This document shows positions 53,087 through 62,108 of a DNA stretch of 64,000 bases, piece after piece. Position 1 is the first letter of the stretch, and every line of letters starts with the position of its first letter. The stretch is from Jiangella alba (GTDB lineage: Bacteria > Actinomycetota > Actinomycetes > Jiangellales > Jiangellaceae), in assembly GCF_900106035.1 (NCBI RefSeq), contig NZ_FNUC01000004.1, positions 2,976,001-3,040,000 on the forward strand. The letters are read 5' to 3'. A program made the position numbers and the translations under genes. The notes under the pieces are model-generated. The model was given only the letters and a program-made list of their open reading frames with translations. It had not been told where the DNA came from and searched no databases.

Positions 53087-54613
53087 TCAGCGCAGCGACG
53101 GCTGGTCCTGCTCGTCCTCCTCCTGGCCCGAGAGGTCCAGGACGGAGATGCCGGTGGCCGCGTTGGCGCCCTGGCCGATCGCCTCGTACACGTCCGGGCG
53201 GGCCGACTTGAGGAACTGCGCCCACAGCAGGCCGGCCAGCGCGGCGATGACGAACAGGCCGGGCAGGATCCACCGCTCCGGCGCGTCGGACGCGACGCCG
53301 ATGAGGATGTCGTAGTTGGAGATGGCCAGGATCACGACGATCACCAGCAGGATCATCGCCAGCACCGGGCCGATGGCCCGGCGCCACACGTTCTCACCGG
53401 ACGGGTGCCGGGCGAAGAACACGATCACGGCCACCGAGGTGAGCGTCACCAGCGCCAGCACGCCGAACCCGCCGGTCGTGCCGAGGTTGAAGAACAGCTG
53501 CACCAGCGGGTCGAGGTCGAAGAACGCGTAGATCAGGATGACCACGAGAGCGATGACGCTCTGCACGATCGACGCGGCCACCGGGGCGCCCGACGACGGC
53601 GACGTGCGGCCGAGCGCGCTGGGCAGCACCCTTTCGCGGCCGAGCGCGAAGACGTACCGGGCGACGGTGTTGTGGAACGAGATCATCGCGGCGAACACCG
53701 ATGTCACGAACAGGATCTCGCCGATGTCCACCCAGGTGCCGCCGAGGAACTCGTCGGCCTGGACGAAGATCACCCCGTTCTGCAGTTCCTGGGCCATCCC
53801 GACGATGTTGTCCGGGCCGGCCGCGACCGTCATCGCCCACGACGCCAGCACGTACACCCCGGCGACGACCGCGATGGAGATGTACGTGGCCAGCGCGATG
53901 GTGCGCTTCGGGTTGCGGGACTCCTCCGAGTACACGACCGACGCCTCGAAGCCGACGAAGCCGAGCACCGCGAGCACCAGGATCGCGCCGACACCGGACT
54001 CGAACAGGTTCCCGACCTGCAGTGCCTCGAACGAGACGTCGTCGCCGGCCGGGTTTCCGAGGCTGGCCAGCGCGTAGATGAGGATGATCGCCATCTCGGC
54101 CAGCAGCAGCACCGCGAGGATCGTGCCGTTGACGTCGATGCGCAGCACGCCGAGGATGCCGACGATGGCCCACGCGACCAACGCGATCACCCACCAGTCG
54201 ACGGTGATGCCGAACCACTCATCCAGCTTCGGGCCGGCCGCGATGCCGATGATGCCGTAGAGACCGACCTGCAGCAGGTTGTACGCGAGCAGCGCCATGT
54301 AGGCGGCCGCGACACCGGCGGGCCGGCCCAGACCGTGCGTGACGTAGGTGTAGAACGCGCCGGCGTTGGTGATGTGCCGCGACATCGCGACGTAGCCGAC
54401 GCTGAACAGGGCCAGCAGCAGCGCGATCGCGACGAACGCGATGGGCAGGCCGATGATGCCGGTCACGGCGAAGCCGGTGGTCACGACTCCGGCGACGACG
54501 GTGAGCGGCGTCGCGGCGCTCAGGACGAAGAACACGACGGCAGGGACGCCGAGCCTGTTGCTGGCGAGCGTCCGCGACACGCGGTCGGCGCCCAGGCGGC
54601 TCGAATGGGACAC
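53087..54613 (-). CDS. APC-superfamily amino acid/amine permease
   Basis: A 508-residue membrane permease with about twelve hydrophobic segments. It opens with LGVPAVVFFVLSAATPLTVV, then GGFAFT-like AGAFYTYVTHGLGRP, GFEASVVYSEESRNPKRTI and FHNTVARYVFALGRERVLP, all typical of the amino acid/polyamine family. A copper amine oxidase gene lies close by on the other strand, which suggests uptake of an amine that the oxidase consumes, but this is inference. GTG 54613 follows AAGGAGAG. Confidence 0.88.
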   Translation of the reverse strand: MSHSSRLGADRVSRTLASNRLGVPAVVFFVLSAATPLTVVAGVVTTGFAVTGIIGLPIAFVAIALLLALFSVGYVAMSRHITNAGAFYTYVTHGLGRPAGVAAAYMALLAYNLLQVGLYGIIGIAAGPKLDEWFGITVDWWVIALVAWAIVGILGVLRIDVNGTILAVLLLAEMAIILIYALASLGNPAGDDVSFEALQVGNLFESGVGAILVLAVLGFVGFEASVVYSEESRNPKRTIALATYISIAVVAGVYVLASWAMTVAAGPDNIVGMAQELQNGVIFVQADEFLGGTWVDIGEILFVTSVFAAMISFHNTVARYVFALGRERVLPSALGRTSPSSGAPVAASIVQSVIALVVILIYAFFDLDPLVQLFFNLGTTGGFGVLALVTLTSVAVIVFFARHPSGENVWRRAIGPVLAMILLVIVVILAISNYDILIGVASDAPERWILPGLFVIAALAGLLWAQFLKSARPDVYEAIGQGANAATGISVLDLSGQEEDEQDQPSLR

Positions 54614-54679
54614 GGGGGACTCTCCTTGATGGGATCTGCGGGATCTCCGTGGTGGGGGTCGAGGTCGCCGGAGGTCGCG

Positions 54680-55303
54680 CTATCGGGGACTGAGGGTGGC
54701 GTCACCCACAGCTGCTTCGGTATGCGCCAGGACCTCGCGCATCGACATCGGCATCGATCCGACCGCGGCGGCGATGTGGCGCAACGTGACGGCGTCGCCG
54801 TCCCACCACACCCCCTTGGTGAAACCGGTCACCGCGACCAGGCCGGCCAGCATGGCGTCGTGGAAGTCCAGCGGGTCGCCGCGGTTGACCAGTCCGTACA
54901 GCCGGTCGGAGGGCCAGGCGGCGACCTTCGGGTCGACCGGCAGGTACCGAACCGCGCTGCCGAACAGCTTGCGGGACTTGACCGGTTCGATCTCGCCCTC
55001 GCGCGTCAGCCGGACCGCGACCCGCTCGAGCGCGCTCTGGGAGAGGAACGCCAGCCAGGTGCGCAGCGACCGGGTCTGCTGGTCGGCCGTCAGCTGGCGG
55101 ACGATCCGGTAGCCCAGGTCGTCGGCCGGCGGCTGTGCGCCCGTCAATGACAGGGTTCCAGACGCGACGTGCAGGTTGTTGTTGAGGATCAGCTCACCGA
55201 GCAGCGCACCGGCCAGCCCGAGCCCTGCGGCTCGTGCGTTCAGCCGGAGCTTGCCGCTGCCGACATCGTGAACGATGTGGAAGAAGTCATTGGCCAGCAG
55301 CAC
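54680..55303 (-). CDS. GOLPH3/VPS74 (GPP34)-like protein
   Basis: A 207-residue protein of the GPP34 phosphoprotein fold: VLLANDFFHIVHDVGSGKL, LGLAGALLGELILNNNLHV, DFHDAMLAGLVAVTGF. Eukaryotic GOLPH3 binds PI4P on Golgi membranes; bacterial members are common in actinobacteria and unassigned. GTG 55303 is used because GGAGG precedes it; the upstream frame has no ribosome site. It is upstream of the permease on the same strand by 66 nt and divergent from the amine oxidase. Confidence 0.8.
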   Translation of the reverse strand: MLLANDFFHIVHDVGSGKLRLNARAAGLGLAGALLGELILNNNLHVASGTLSLTGAQPPADDLGYRIVRQLTADQQTRSLRTWLAFLSQSALERVAVRLTREGEIEPVKSRKLFGSAVRYLPVDPKVAAWPSDRLYGLVNRGDPLDFHDAMLAGLVAVTGFTKGVWWDGDAVTLRHIAAAVGSMPMSMREVLAHTEAAVGDATLSPR

Positions 55304-55591
55304 TCCGCCTGCACCTCCACCCCGGATGCGAGGACCGGGATGACAACGGACGGCCGGGGCCATACGGGACAGGGACCCGCGCGCTCCCACCCTCGAGACG
55401 CGCGTTTCGAACCGACTGCGGTGCTCGCGATGCCGCGTTCCGATTCACGCCCGGTAGTTTGACGGCCTTTGTCCGCTGAGACAAGAGGCAATTTCAGCGG
55501 TAATGCGCCGGACGCCCGAGACGCCTTACATAGTCGCTTTGCGACGCAATGTCTTGACGACATCGGTGCCGGGCGGCGAGTCTATGGCGTT

Positions 55592-57538
55592 GTGACGGTC
55601 ACGCCCGTGCGCACGCACCCGCTCCAGCGCCTGTCCGCGGACGAGATCCGCGCGGCCCGCGCTCTCCTCGACGACAACGGCCTGGTCACTCCGTCGACGA
55701 AGTTCGCGCTGCTCGGCCTCGAAGAACCGGACAAGCTGACGGTGCTCGGCCACCGCGACGGCGACCCGGTCGACCGCCGGGTCCGGGCCGTCCTGCTCGA
55801 CCTCGCGACCGGCGCCGCGCGCACCGTCATCGCGTCGCTCTCCCGCGGCGCCGTCGACTCCGTCGAGACGGTCGACCCGGTCACCGACGGCCAGCCACCG
55901 ATCCTGCTCGAGGAAGTGCTGACCGTCGACGAGATCGTCAAGGCCGACGCCGGCTGGCGCGCGGCCATGGAGCGCCGCGGCATCACCGACCTCGACCTCG
56001 TGCGCCCGTGCCCGCTCGCGGCCGGCAACTTCGGCATCCCCAGCGAGCGCGGCCGCCGGGTGCTGCACGTGCTGTCGTTCCTGCAGCACCGGCCCGAGGA
56101 CCACGCCTGGGCGCACCCCATCGACGGCGTCGTGGCCTACGTCGACCTCATCGAGAAGCGGGTCATCGAGCTGATCGACGACGCCGTCCTCCCGATCCCG
56201 GAGGAAGAGGCCAACCACGACGACCCCGCCTACACCGGGCCGCCGCGGACGACCCTGAAGCCGATCGAGATCACCCAGCCGGAGGGGCCGAGCTTCACCG
56301 TCGAGGACGACGTCGTCACCTGGGAGAACTGGACCTTCCGGGTCGGCTTCGACCCGCGCGAGGGCCTGGTCCTGCACCAGCTCGGCTGGCGCGACGGCGA
56401 TCGCGTGCGGCCGATCGTCTACCGGGCGTCGGTGGCCGAGATGGTCGTCCCGTACGCCGACCCCAGCCCGGTGCGGTTCTGGATCAGCTACTTCGACGCC
56501 GGCGAGTACCTGCTCGGCCAGCAGGTCAACTCGCTGGAGCTGGGCTGCGACTGTCTCGGCGAGATCCACTACTTCGACGCCGTCCTGGCCGACGGCGACG
56601 GCGCGCCGCGCGAGGTCCGCAACGCCGTCTGCCTGCACGAAGAGGACTACGGCGTGCTGTGGAAGCACACCGACATCTTCACCGAGTCGTCCGAGACACG
56701 GCGGCAGCGGCGGCTGGTCATCTCGTTCTTCGTCACCGTCGGCAACTACGACTACGGCTTCTACTGGTACCTGTACCTCGACGGCACCATCCAGCTGGAG
56801 GTCAAGGCCACGGGCGTCGTGGCCACGTCGTCGTACAAGACCGACAGCGCGTACGCCGCCGAGGTGGCGCCCGGCCTGGGCGCGCCGTACCACCAGCACC
56901 TCTACTGCGCCCGCCTCGACATGATGGTCGACGGCCTCGACAACGCCGTCGACGAGCTGGAGGTGCAGCCGCTGCCGATCGGCCCGGCCAACCCGAACGG
57001 CAACGCCTTCACCCGGCGGTCGACCCGGCTGCGCACCGAGGCCCAGGGCGCACGGACGGCCGACCCGCTGGCCGGGCGGACGTGGCAGATCTCCAGCTCC
57101 GACTCCACCAACCGGCTCGGCCGGCCGGTCGCCTACGAGCTGCGCCCCGAGGGCAAGCCGATGCTGCTCGCCGACCCCGCGTCGGCGACGGCGAACCGGG
57201 CCGGGTTCGCGACCCGCTCGCTGTGGGTCACCCGCTACGACCCGGCCGAGCGCTATCCCGCCGGCGACCTCATCAACCAGCACCCCGGCGGCGCCGGCCT
57301 GCCCCGCTACGTCGCGGCCGACCGCGCGATCGAGGACCAGGACATCGTGCTCTGGCACACCTTCGGCGCGGCGCACTTCCCGCGCCCGGAGGACTGGCCG
57401 GTCATGCCGGTGGACTACAGCGGGTTCACGCTGCGCCCGGTCGGCTTCTTCGACCGCAACCCGACGCTCGACGTGCCGGTGACGCCGTCGAACCACTGTG
57501 GCCACCACGGCGGCGGAGAGCACCACCACCACGGCTGA
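55592..57538 (+). CDS. Copper-containing primary amine oxidase
   Basis: A 648-residue cytoplasmic quinoenzyme that oxidises primary amines to aldehydes with release of ammonia and hydrogen peroxide. The TPQ-forming Tyr386 lies in VGNYDYG, matching the family consensus N-Y-[DE]-Y. The catalytic base Asp302 is in YFDAGEYLLG, and copper ligands His434 and His436 are in YHQHLYCA. There is no signal peptide. The tail is His-rich (CGHHGGGEHHHHG), perhaps for copper. GTG 55592 gives the usual TVTPVRTHPLQRLSADEI start but has a weak ribosome site. The permease on the opposite strand may supply its amine. Confidence 0.93.
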   Translation: MTVTPVRTHPLQRLSADEIRAARALLDDNGLVTPSTKFALLGLEEPDKLTVLGHRDGDPVDRRVRAVLLDLATGAARTVIASLSRGAVDSVETVDPVTDGQPPILLEEVLTVDEIVKADAGWRAAMERRGITDLDLVRPCPLAAGNFGIPSERGRRVLHVLSFLQHRPEDHAWAHPIDGVVAYVDLIEKRVIELIDDAVLPIPEEEANHDDPAYTGPPRTTLKPIEITQPEGPSFTVEDDVVTWENWTFRVGFDPREGLVLHQLGWRDGDRVRPIVYRASVAEMVVPYADPSPVRFWISYFDAGEYLLGQQVNSLELGCDCLGEIHYFDAVLADGDGAPREVRNAVCLHEEDYGVLWKHTDIFTESSETRRQRRLVISFFVTVGNYDYGFYWYLYLDGTIQLEVKATGVVATSSYKTDSAYAAEVAPGLGAPYHQHLYCARLDMMVDGLDNAVDELEVQPLPIGPANPNGNAFTRRSTRLRTEAQGARTADPLAGRTWQISSSDSTNRLGRPVAYELRPEGKPMLLADPASATANRAGFATRSLWVTRYDPAERYPAGDLINQHPGGAGLPRYVAADRAIEDQDIVLWHTFGAAHFPRPEDWPVMPVDYSGFTLRPVGFFDRNPTLDVPVTPSNHCGHHGGGEHHHHG

Positions 57539-57679
57539 CTGCTGTTCCACCGGGAGGCGGTGGCGGCGGCCTATGTCGGGAAGCGTTGCCGGCGGGAAGC
57601 AGTGCCGGCGTGGTCGAGGCCAGCGCGGGAGGCGGCGCTCGCGCGAAGCAGTGATGCCTCGTGCGCGCGTCTCGGCGCG

Positions 57680-57727
57680 ATGAGGGGCGGTTTGCTGGGG
57701 CTATGGCGCCAGCAAACCGCCCCTCAT
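57680..57727 (+). terminator. 19-bp perfect hairpin downstream of the amine oxidase
   Basis: ATGAGGGGCGGTTTGCTGG pairs perfectly with its complement at 57709-57727 across a 10-nt loop, 141 nt after the amine oxidase stop. It is a strong terminator candidate, though its length and distance would also suit a palindromic repeat element. Confidence 0.6.
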
Positions 57728-57833
57728 ACCGCAGGACGGGTCAGTCCCGGTCGACGATGACGACCGGGAGTCCCAGGTCTCGACGTGGTCCGGGTTCGAC
57801 GGGTCGCCGAGCGGCTTGGTGGCCGTCAGGCGC

Positions 57834-57913
57834 AGGCCGCGCCGGCGGGAGGCCGCGCCGGCGGGAGGCCGCGCCGGCGGACGGCCGCGCCGGCGGACGG
57901 CCGCGCCGGCGGA
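57834..57913. repeat. Five-copy 16-bp tandem repeat
   Basis: Five direct units of 16 bp with consensus [AC]GGCCGCGCCGGCGG[GA] run without a break. The first three units start with A and the last two with C; the G-to-A change at the end begins in unit three, so the copies can be ordered. An exact 22-bp repeat (GTGGTCGAGGCCAGCGCGGGAG) occurs at 57610-57631 and 57924-57945 on either side. Confidence 0.85.
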
Positions 57914-57988
57914 CGGCGCCGATGTGGTCGAGGCCAGCGCGGGAGAGCCGGCGGTTCACGCCCGGTTCACACGGCCCGCCCGTAGGGT

Positions 57989-58016
57989 GGGTGCCCTCCC
58001 GGCCGGGAGGGCACCC
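57989..58016. repeat. 28-bp perfect palindrome without loop
   Basis: GGGTGCCCTCCCGG followed directly by its reverse complement CCGGGAGGGCACCC, within the gene-free kilobase between amine oxidase and metalloprotease genes. It could be a terminator for either strand or a protein-binding site. Confidence 0.7.
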
Positions 58017-58030
58017 GACCCCGCCGCCAG

Positions 58031-58316
58031 CCGCGAACCGTGCCACGGCCGGCCACGACCCGCACCGCAGCCAGTCGCGAACCGCACGACCGCCAGGCAC
58101 GATCCGCGCCGCGACCGGCCGCGAACCGCACGACCGCCAGGCACGATCCGCGCCGCGACCGGCCACGATCCGCACCGCGGCCAGGCACGATCCGCACCGC
58201 CGCCAGCCACGAACCGTGCCACGGCCAGCCACGACCCGCGCCACGGCCGGTCGCGACCCGCGCCGCGGCCAGGCACGATCCGCACCGCGGCCAGCCGCGA
58301 CCCGCATGACGGCCGG
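58031..58316. repeat. Thirteen-copy 22-bp degenerate tandem array
   Basis: Thirteen units, each exactly 22 bp, run head to tail. The consensus is close to nCGCGAnCCGCnCCGCGGCCAG, with variable positions 1-3, 7 and 11-18. Units 3+4 and 5+6 are exact copies of each other as a 44-bp pair. There are no spacers, so this is not CRISPR. It ends about 220 nt before the metalloprotease start. The rest of 57539-58539 holds no gene that I accept. Confidence 0.9.
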
Positions 58317-58539
58317 CCGAGGCCGATCTCGACGAGGTGCGCCGCTGCCGGCCGGCGACGCGAAGGTCGTTCGTGCGCCTGGCGGCTCCGACGATCGACG
58401 GGGGAGGGGCGGCGAGCTTCCGTCATCTGACGGGTGCCATGTCACCGTGCGCCCGGTACCGTCGCTGAGCACCATTCTCATCACGGACCGGACCGCTCCG
58501 GCCCGCGATGAGGCACGTGCACGGTGAGACGGAGACCGT

Positions 58540-61191
58540 ATGAAGAAGATCGTCGCCGCGCTCGCGCCGGCGGCACTGTCGGCAGGCCTCCTGACGGTGC
58601 CCATGGCGGGCGTCCCGTCGGCCAACGAGGCCTTGCCGCAGTGGCCGGAGGTGGGCAGCGCGCGGGTCGTCCCGCTCCAGGAGACGGGCTCGCCGAACGA
58701 GCGGCTCAACCTGATCGTCGTCTGTGACGGCTACCAGGCCGACGAGATGGACCGGTGCGAGCAGGACGTCGACCGCAACCAGGCCATCCAGTGGGGCGTG
58801 GAGCCCTTCCGCAGCTACCGCGACTACATCAACGTCTACCTGCTGCAGATCGTGTCGCAGGACTCCGGCGTGCGGCGCGACCCGGAGGAGGACGCGTCCA
58901 ACGAGGTGAAGGACCGCAAGAACACGCCGATGCGGCTCTGGTACTCCGATGGGCTGACGAACCCGCTGGCCCGCGGCATCACGTACGGCTCGGCGCTGGA
59001 CCCGGGCGGCTGTCCCGGCCACCCGTCGGGCAACGCGAACCCGACGTACCCGCTGGCGCCGGGCATCCTCGGCGACACCCGGTGCAGCGGCAACCAGCAG
59101 CGGGCGATGTACCTGAACTCGTACGTCGCGCCCGCGCTGGGACTGGAACCGGGCGTGTTCCGGCCCACCGGTGGCTCGAACTCCGGGCCGCAGAACGTGC
59201 AGACGCTGGCCATCTCGAACACGTTCACCTACGGCGGCATCGGCGGCCGCGACGCGACGGCGTCCGGCGGCAGCCCGCAGTCGCCGCTGATCTCGCTGCA
59301 CGAGCTGGGCCACTCGCTGGGCACGCTGGCCGACGAGTACCCGTACTCCGACCGGCCCACGCCTGGCCCGCCGCACGGGCCGAACGAGCCGAGCTCGTTC
59401 CACCACACCCGGCAGACGTCGGAGCAGCTGACGGCGAACCAGTCCAAGTGGTGGCGCTGGCTGGGTGAGGAGAGCCTGTCCGGCGGCCCGATCCGCGCCG
59501 CCGACGAGGACGGCTACGAGAGCGGCACCTACAACGGCTCGAACGTGTGGCGGCCGAGTTCGCACTCGATGATGCGGTGGATCGGCTTCTACTTCGACCA
59601 GGTCGGCCTGGAGCACATGGTGGCCCGGGTCACCGGCCAGCGCGACAAGGGCCAGATGAGCCTGCTGCACACCCCGGCCGGCACCGTCGCCCGCGACGAC
59701 GTGCTCTGGCTGCAGACCACCCACCCGCGTTTCCACGACCTGGACATCACCTGGCGGGCCGGCGGCCCGCAGGGCGAGGTCATCGCCACCGGCACCCGCA
59801 CCCTCGACCTCGGCGAGCTGGGCCTCGCGCCCGGCACGACGGTGCACGTCGAGGTCCGCGACCCGGTCGGCCCGGACGGCATCGACTGGGTGCGCAACCC
59901 GTCGACGAACAACACCGCGACCGACTCCGGCTACAACGGCCCGCGGTTCGTGCAGACCCGCACGTGGACGGTGGGCGACACGACGGCCGCGGCGGACTCC
60001 GTCGTGCCGGAAATCACCGGCTCGACGCCCACGATCCGCCCGGTCGCCGGCGACGAGGTCGTGTTCGTCGAGACCACCCACCCGTCGGGCCGCGTCCTGG
60101 ACGTCGCGTGGACGCTGAACGGCGCGGCGGTGGCCGCGACCGGTGACGGCCGGACGCTCGACCTCGGCGCGCTGGAGCTCCCGGCCGGCACGCACGAGCT
60201 GACGGCGACGGTGACCGACCCGGCCGCGCCGGGCGCCTCCGACGCCGCCACCTGGACGGTCGACAACGCGCTGCCGACGGCGCCGCGCACGCTGTCCGAG
60301 CCGCTCACGACCATGACGTCGGACTCCGGTCACGGCATCTACTTCGACGGCTGGGACATGTGGCTGCAGCCGCAGGACGACCGCGCCGGCTACGAGGGCG
60401 AGCCGTACGTCGTCGGCGAGCTGCGGCTCAACGGCGACGGCTGGTTCAACTACTTCGGGTTCCCGGAGCAGCCGATGCCGGAGTCGCCGTTCGAGTTCCG
60501 CCACTCCGGCCAGGTCGTCAAGGCGCTGACCTACGGCAACCTGGGCACCGGCGGGCTGTCGAAGGCCGCGTTCGAGCAGAACTACGGCCCGGGCGACCCG
60601 AACGGCCCGTTCGTGCCCGGCTACGGCACGCACACCGTCGAGCACCGCGCCGTCGACCCGGCCGGGAACATCGGCGAGGCGGAGTCGTACACCGCGACGG
60701 TCCTGCCGGGCGCCGAGCTGGCGTGCACCCAGACGATCACCGGGCCGCGGGCCGGTTCGCTGCTGGTCACCAACGGCGTGACCTGCCTCGACGGTGCGAC
60801 GGTGGCCGGCACGGTGACCGTCCGCTCCGGCGCGTCGCTGGTGATGCGCGACAGCACCGTCAGCGGCAGCCTGCTGGCCGACGGCGCCGCCGAGGTCCAG
60901 CTGCTCGGCTCGACGCTGGCCGGCCAGGTCCGCGTCACCGGCACTGTGAACGGCGTCACCGCCGCCGGGTCGACGTTCCGCGGCTCGGTCACGCTGGCTG
61001 GCAACGGGCGGGTCCCGGGCAACGCCTCGGAGCAGCGGTTCACCCAATACGGCGAGGCGTACGGGCCGATCCTGGCGGGCAACTCGTTCGCCGGCCGGCT
61101 CAGCTGCTCCGGCAGCAGCGCGCCCGTGCGCGACTTCGGCGCGGCGAACGAGCGGCGCGGCCTCGCGACCGGGGAGTGCTCGGCGCTCTGA
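58540..61191 (+). CDS. Secreted M64 (IgA-peptidase-like) metalloprotease
   Basis: An 883-residue exported protease. A signal peptide covers about residues 1-28. The M64 domain has RLNLIVVCDGYQADEM, and the zinc motif HELGHSLGTLADEY places HExxH at 254-258. Residues 370-590 are two beta domains with repeated FxETTHPxxxxLDxxW patterns. The C-terminal 150 residues are a beta-helix-like repeat (TVRSGASLVMRDSTVSGSLLADG). GGAGA precedes the ATG. Clostridial members cleave IgA, but environmental ones have other targets, so the substrate is open. Confidence 0.88.
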   Translation: MKKIVAALAPAALSAGLLTVPMAGVPSANEALPQWPEVGSARVVPLQETGSPNERLNLIVVCDGYQADEMDRCEQDVDRNQAIQWGVEPFRSYRDYINVYLLQIVSQDSGVRRDPEEDASNEVKDRKNTPMRLWYSDGLTNPLARGITYGSALDPGGCPGHPSGNANPTYPLAPGILGDTRCSGNQQRAMYLNSYVAPALGLEPGVFRPTGGSNSGPQNVQTLAISNTFTYGGIGGRDATASGGSPQSPLISLHELGHSLGTLADEYPYSDRPTPGPPHGPNEPSSFHHTRQTSEQLTANQSKWWRWLGEESLSGGPIRAADEDGYESGTYNGSNVWRPSSHSMMRWIGFYFDQVGLEHMVARVTGQRDKGQMSLLHTPAGTVARDDVLWLQTTHPRFHDLDITWRAGGPQGEVIATGTRTLDLGELGLAPGTTVHVEVRDPVGPDGIDWVRNPSTNNTATDSGYNGPRFVQTRTWTVGDTTAAADSVVPEITGSTPTIRPVAGDEVVFVETTHPSGRVLDVAWTLNGAAVAATGDGRTLDLGALELPAGTHELTATVTDPAAPGASDAATWTVDNALPTAPRTLSEPLTTMTSDSGHGIYFDGWDMWLQPQDDRAGYEGEPYVVGELRLNGDGWFNYFGFPEQPMPESPFEFRHSGQVVKALTYGNLGTGGLSKAAFEQNYGPGDPNGPFVPGYGTHTVEHRAVDPAGNIGEAESYTATVLPGAELACTQTITGPRAGSLLVTNGVTCLDGATVAGTVTVRSGASLVMRDSTVSGSLLADGAAEVQLLGSTLAGQVRVTGTVNGVTAAGSTFRGSVTLAGNGRVPGNASEQRFTQYGEAYGPILAGNSFAGRLSCSGSSAPVRDFGAANERRGLATGECSAL

Positions 61192-61207
61192 CCCAGCGCC
61201 GGTGCCT

Positions 61208-61244
61208 GACGAGGCCTGGGCCACCCCGTGGCCCGGGCCTCGTC
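61208..61244 (+). terminator. Hairpin terminator after the metalloprotease gene
   Basis: GACGAGGCCTGGGCCAC pairs with GTGGCCCGGGCCTCGTC (17 bp with one wobble) around CCC, 16 nt after the stop. Confidence 0.8.
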
Positions 61245-61298
61245 GTACCTGGTCACAACGGTCTAGCCGGGTCAGGTGGGCGGGCGTACGGTCGAGGC

Positions 61299-62099
61299 AT
61301 GCCGAGTGCGATCGCCAACGGCGTCGATCTGTACTACGAGGCACACGGGCAGGGGCCGGTCATCCTCGGCATCCACGGCAGCCCGGGTTCGGCCGTGTTG
61401 TGGGAGCCGGCCGCCGCCGAGCTCGGCACGCTCGGCACCTGCGTCGTCTACGACCGCCGGGGCTACGGCCGCAGCGGCGCACCGGCGCCGTTCGACGCCA
61501 CCGACCTCGACGAACAGGTGGCCGACGCGGCCGCGCTGCTGGACCGCCTCGGCGCCGAGTCCGCCGTCGTCATCGGCCGGAGCACCGGCGGGCTGATCGC
61601 CCTGGAACTCGCCCGTACCCGCCCGCAGCGCGTCCGCGGGCTGGTGCTGCTCGAGCCGGCGCTGCTCACCGTCGACGACGACACCCGGGCGTGGGCGGCG
61701 CGGCTGCGCGCGAAGGTCCTCGACGCCGCCGGCGACGACCCGGCGCACGCCGCCGAAGCCGTCGTCCGGGTCGCACTCGGCGACGACACCTGGGAGCGGC
61801 TGGACCCCGGCGTGCGGGAGCTGCTGCGGGCCGGCGGCCGCGCCGTCCTTGCCGAGATCCGGGGCCGGGGACTCGACCTCAGCGCCGAGCCGCTCGCGCT
61901 CACCGAGGACGACCTGACCGGCATCGACGTGCCGGCGCTGCTGGTGTCGGCGTCCGGCTCGCCCGCCCCGCTGCACCGCGCGGTCCAGTGGCTCGCCGCC
62001 GGCCTGCCGAACGCCGCGGCCGCCATCGTCCCGGGCGGCCACCTCATCGATCCCGCGCACTCCGTCGTCCTCGAGTTCGTCGGCCGGATGACCGCCTAG
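61299..62099 (+). CDS. Alpha/beta-hydrolase
   Basis: A 266-residue hydrolase. The oxyanion-loop segment is GIHGSPGSAVLW, the nucleophile elbow is IGRSTGGLIALEL with Ser in G-x-S-x-G, and the catalytic His is in VPGGHLIDP. Asp is likely in LLVSASGSPAP or nearby. Broad-specificity members are common, so no substrate can be named. It lies 9 nt before the Mug-type glycosylase gene on the same strand. Confidence 0.88.
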   Translation: MPSAIANGVDLYYEAHGQGPVILGIHGSPGSAVLWEPAAAELGTLGTCVVYDRRGYGRSGAPAPFDATDLDEQVADAAALLDRLGAESAVVIGRSTGGLIALELARTRPQRVRGLVLLEPALLTVDDDTRAWAARLRAKVLDAAGDDPAHAAEAVVRVALGDDTWERLDPGVRELLRAGGRAVLAEIRGRGLDLSAEPLALTEDDLTGIDVPALLVSASGSPAPLHRAVQWLAAGLPNAAAAIVPGGHLIDPAHSVVLEFVGRMTA

Positions 62100-62108
62100 T
62101 CTGCCCCG

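Noticed and set aside
58031-58316. CRISPR array
   Set aside because: Units are contiguous without spacers and degenerate; no cas genes nearby.
57741-58709. 322-codon minus-strand frame through the tandem array
   Set aside because: The product is only Arg/Ala/Gly repeats from the 22-bp array, overlaps the metalloprotease start, and has no ribosome site.
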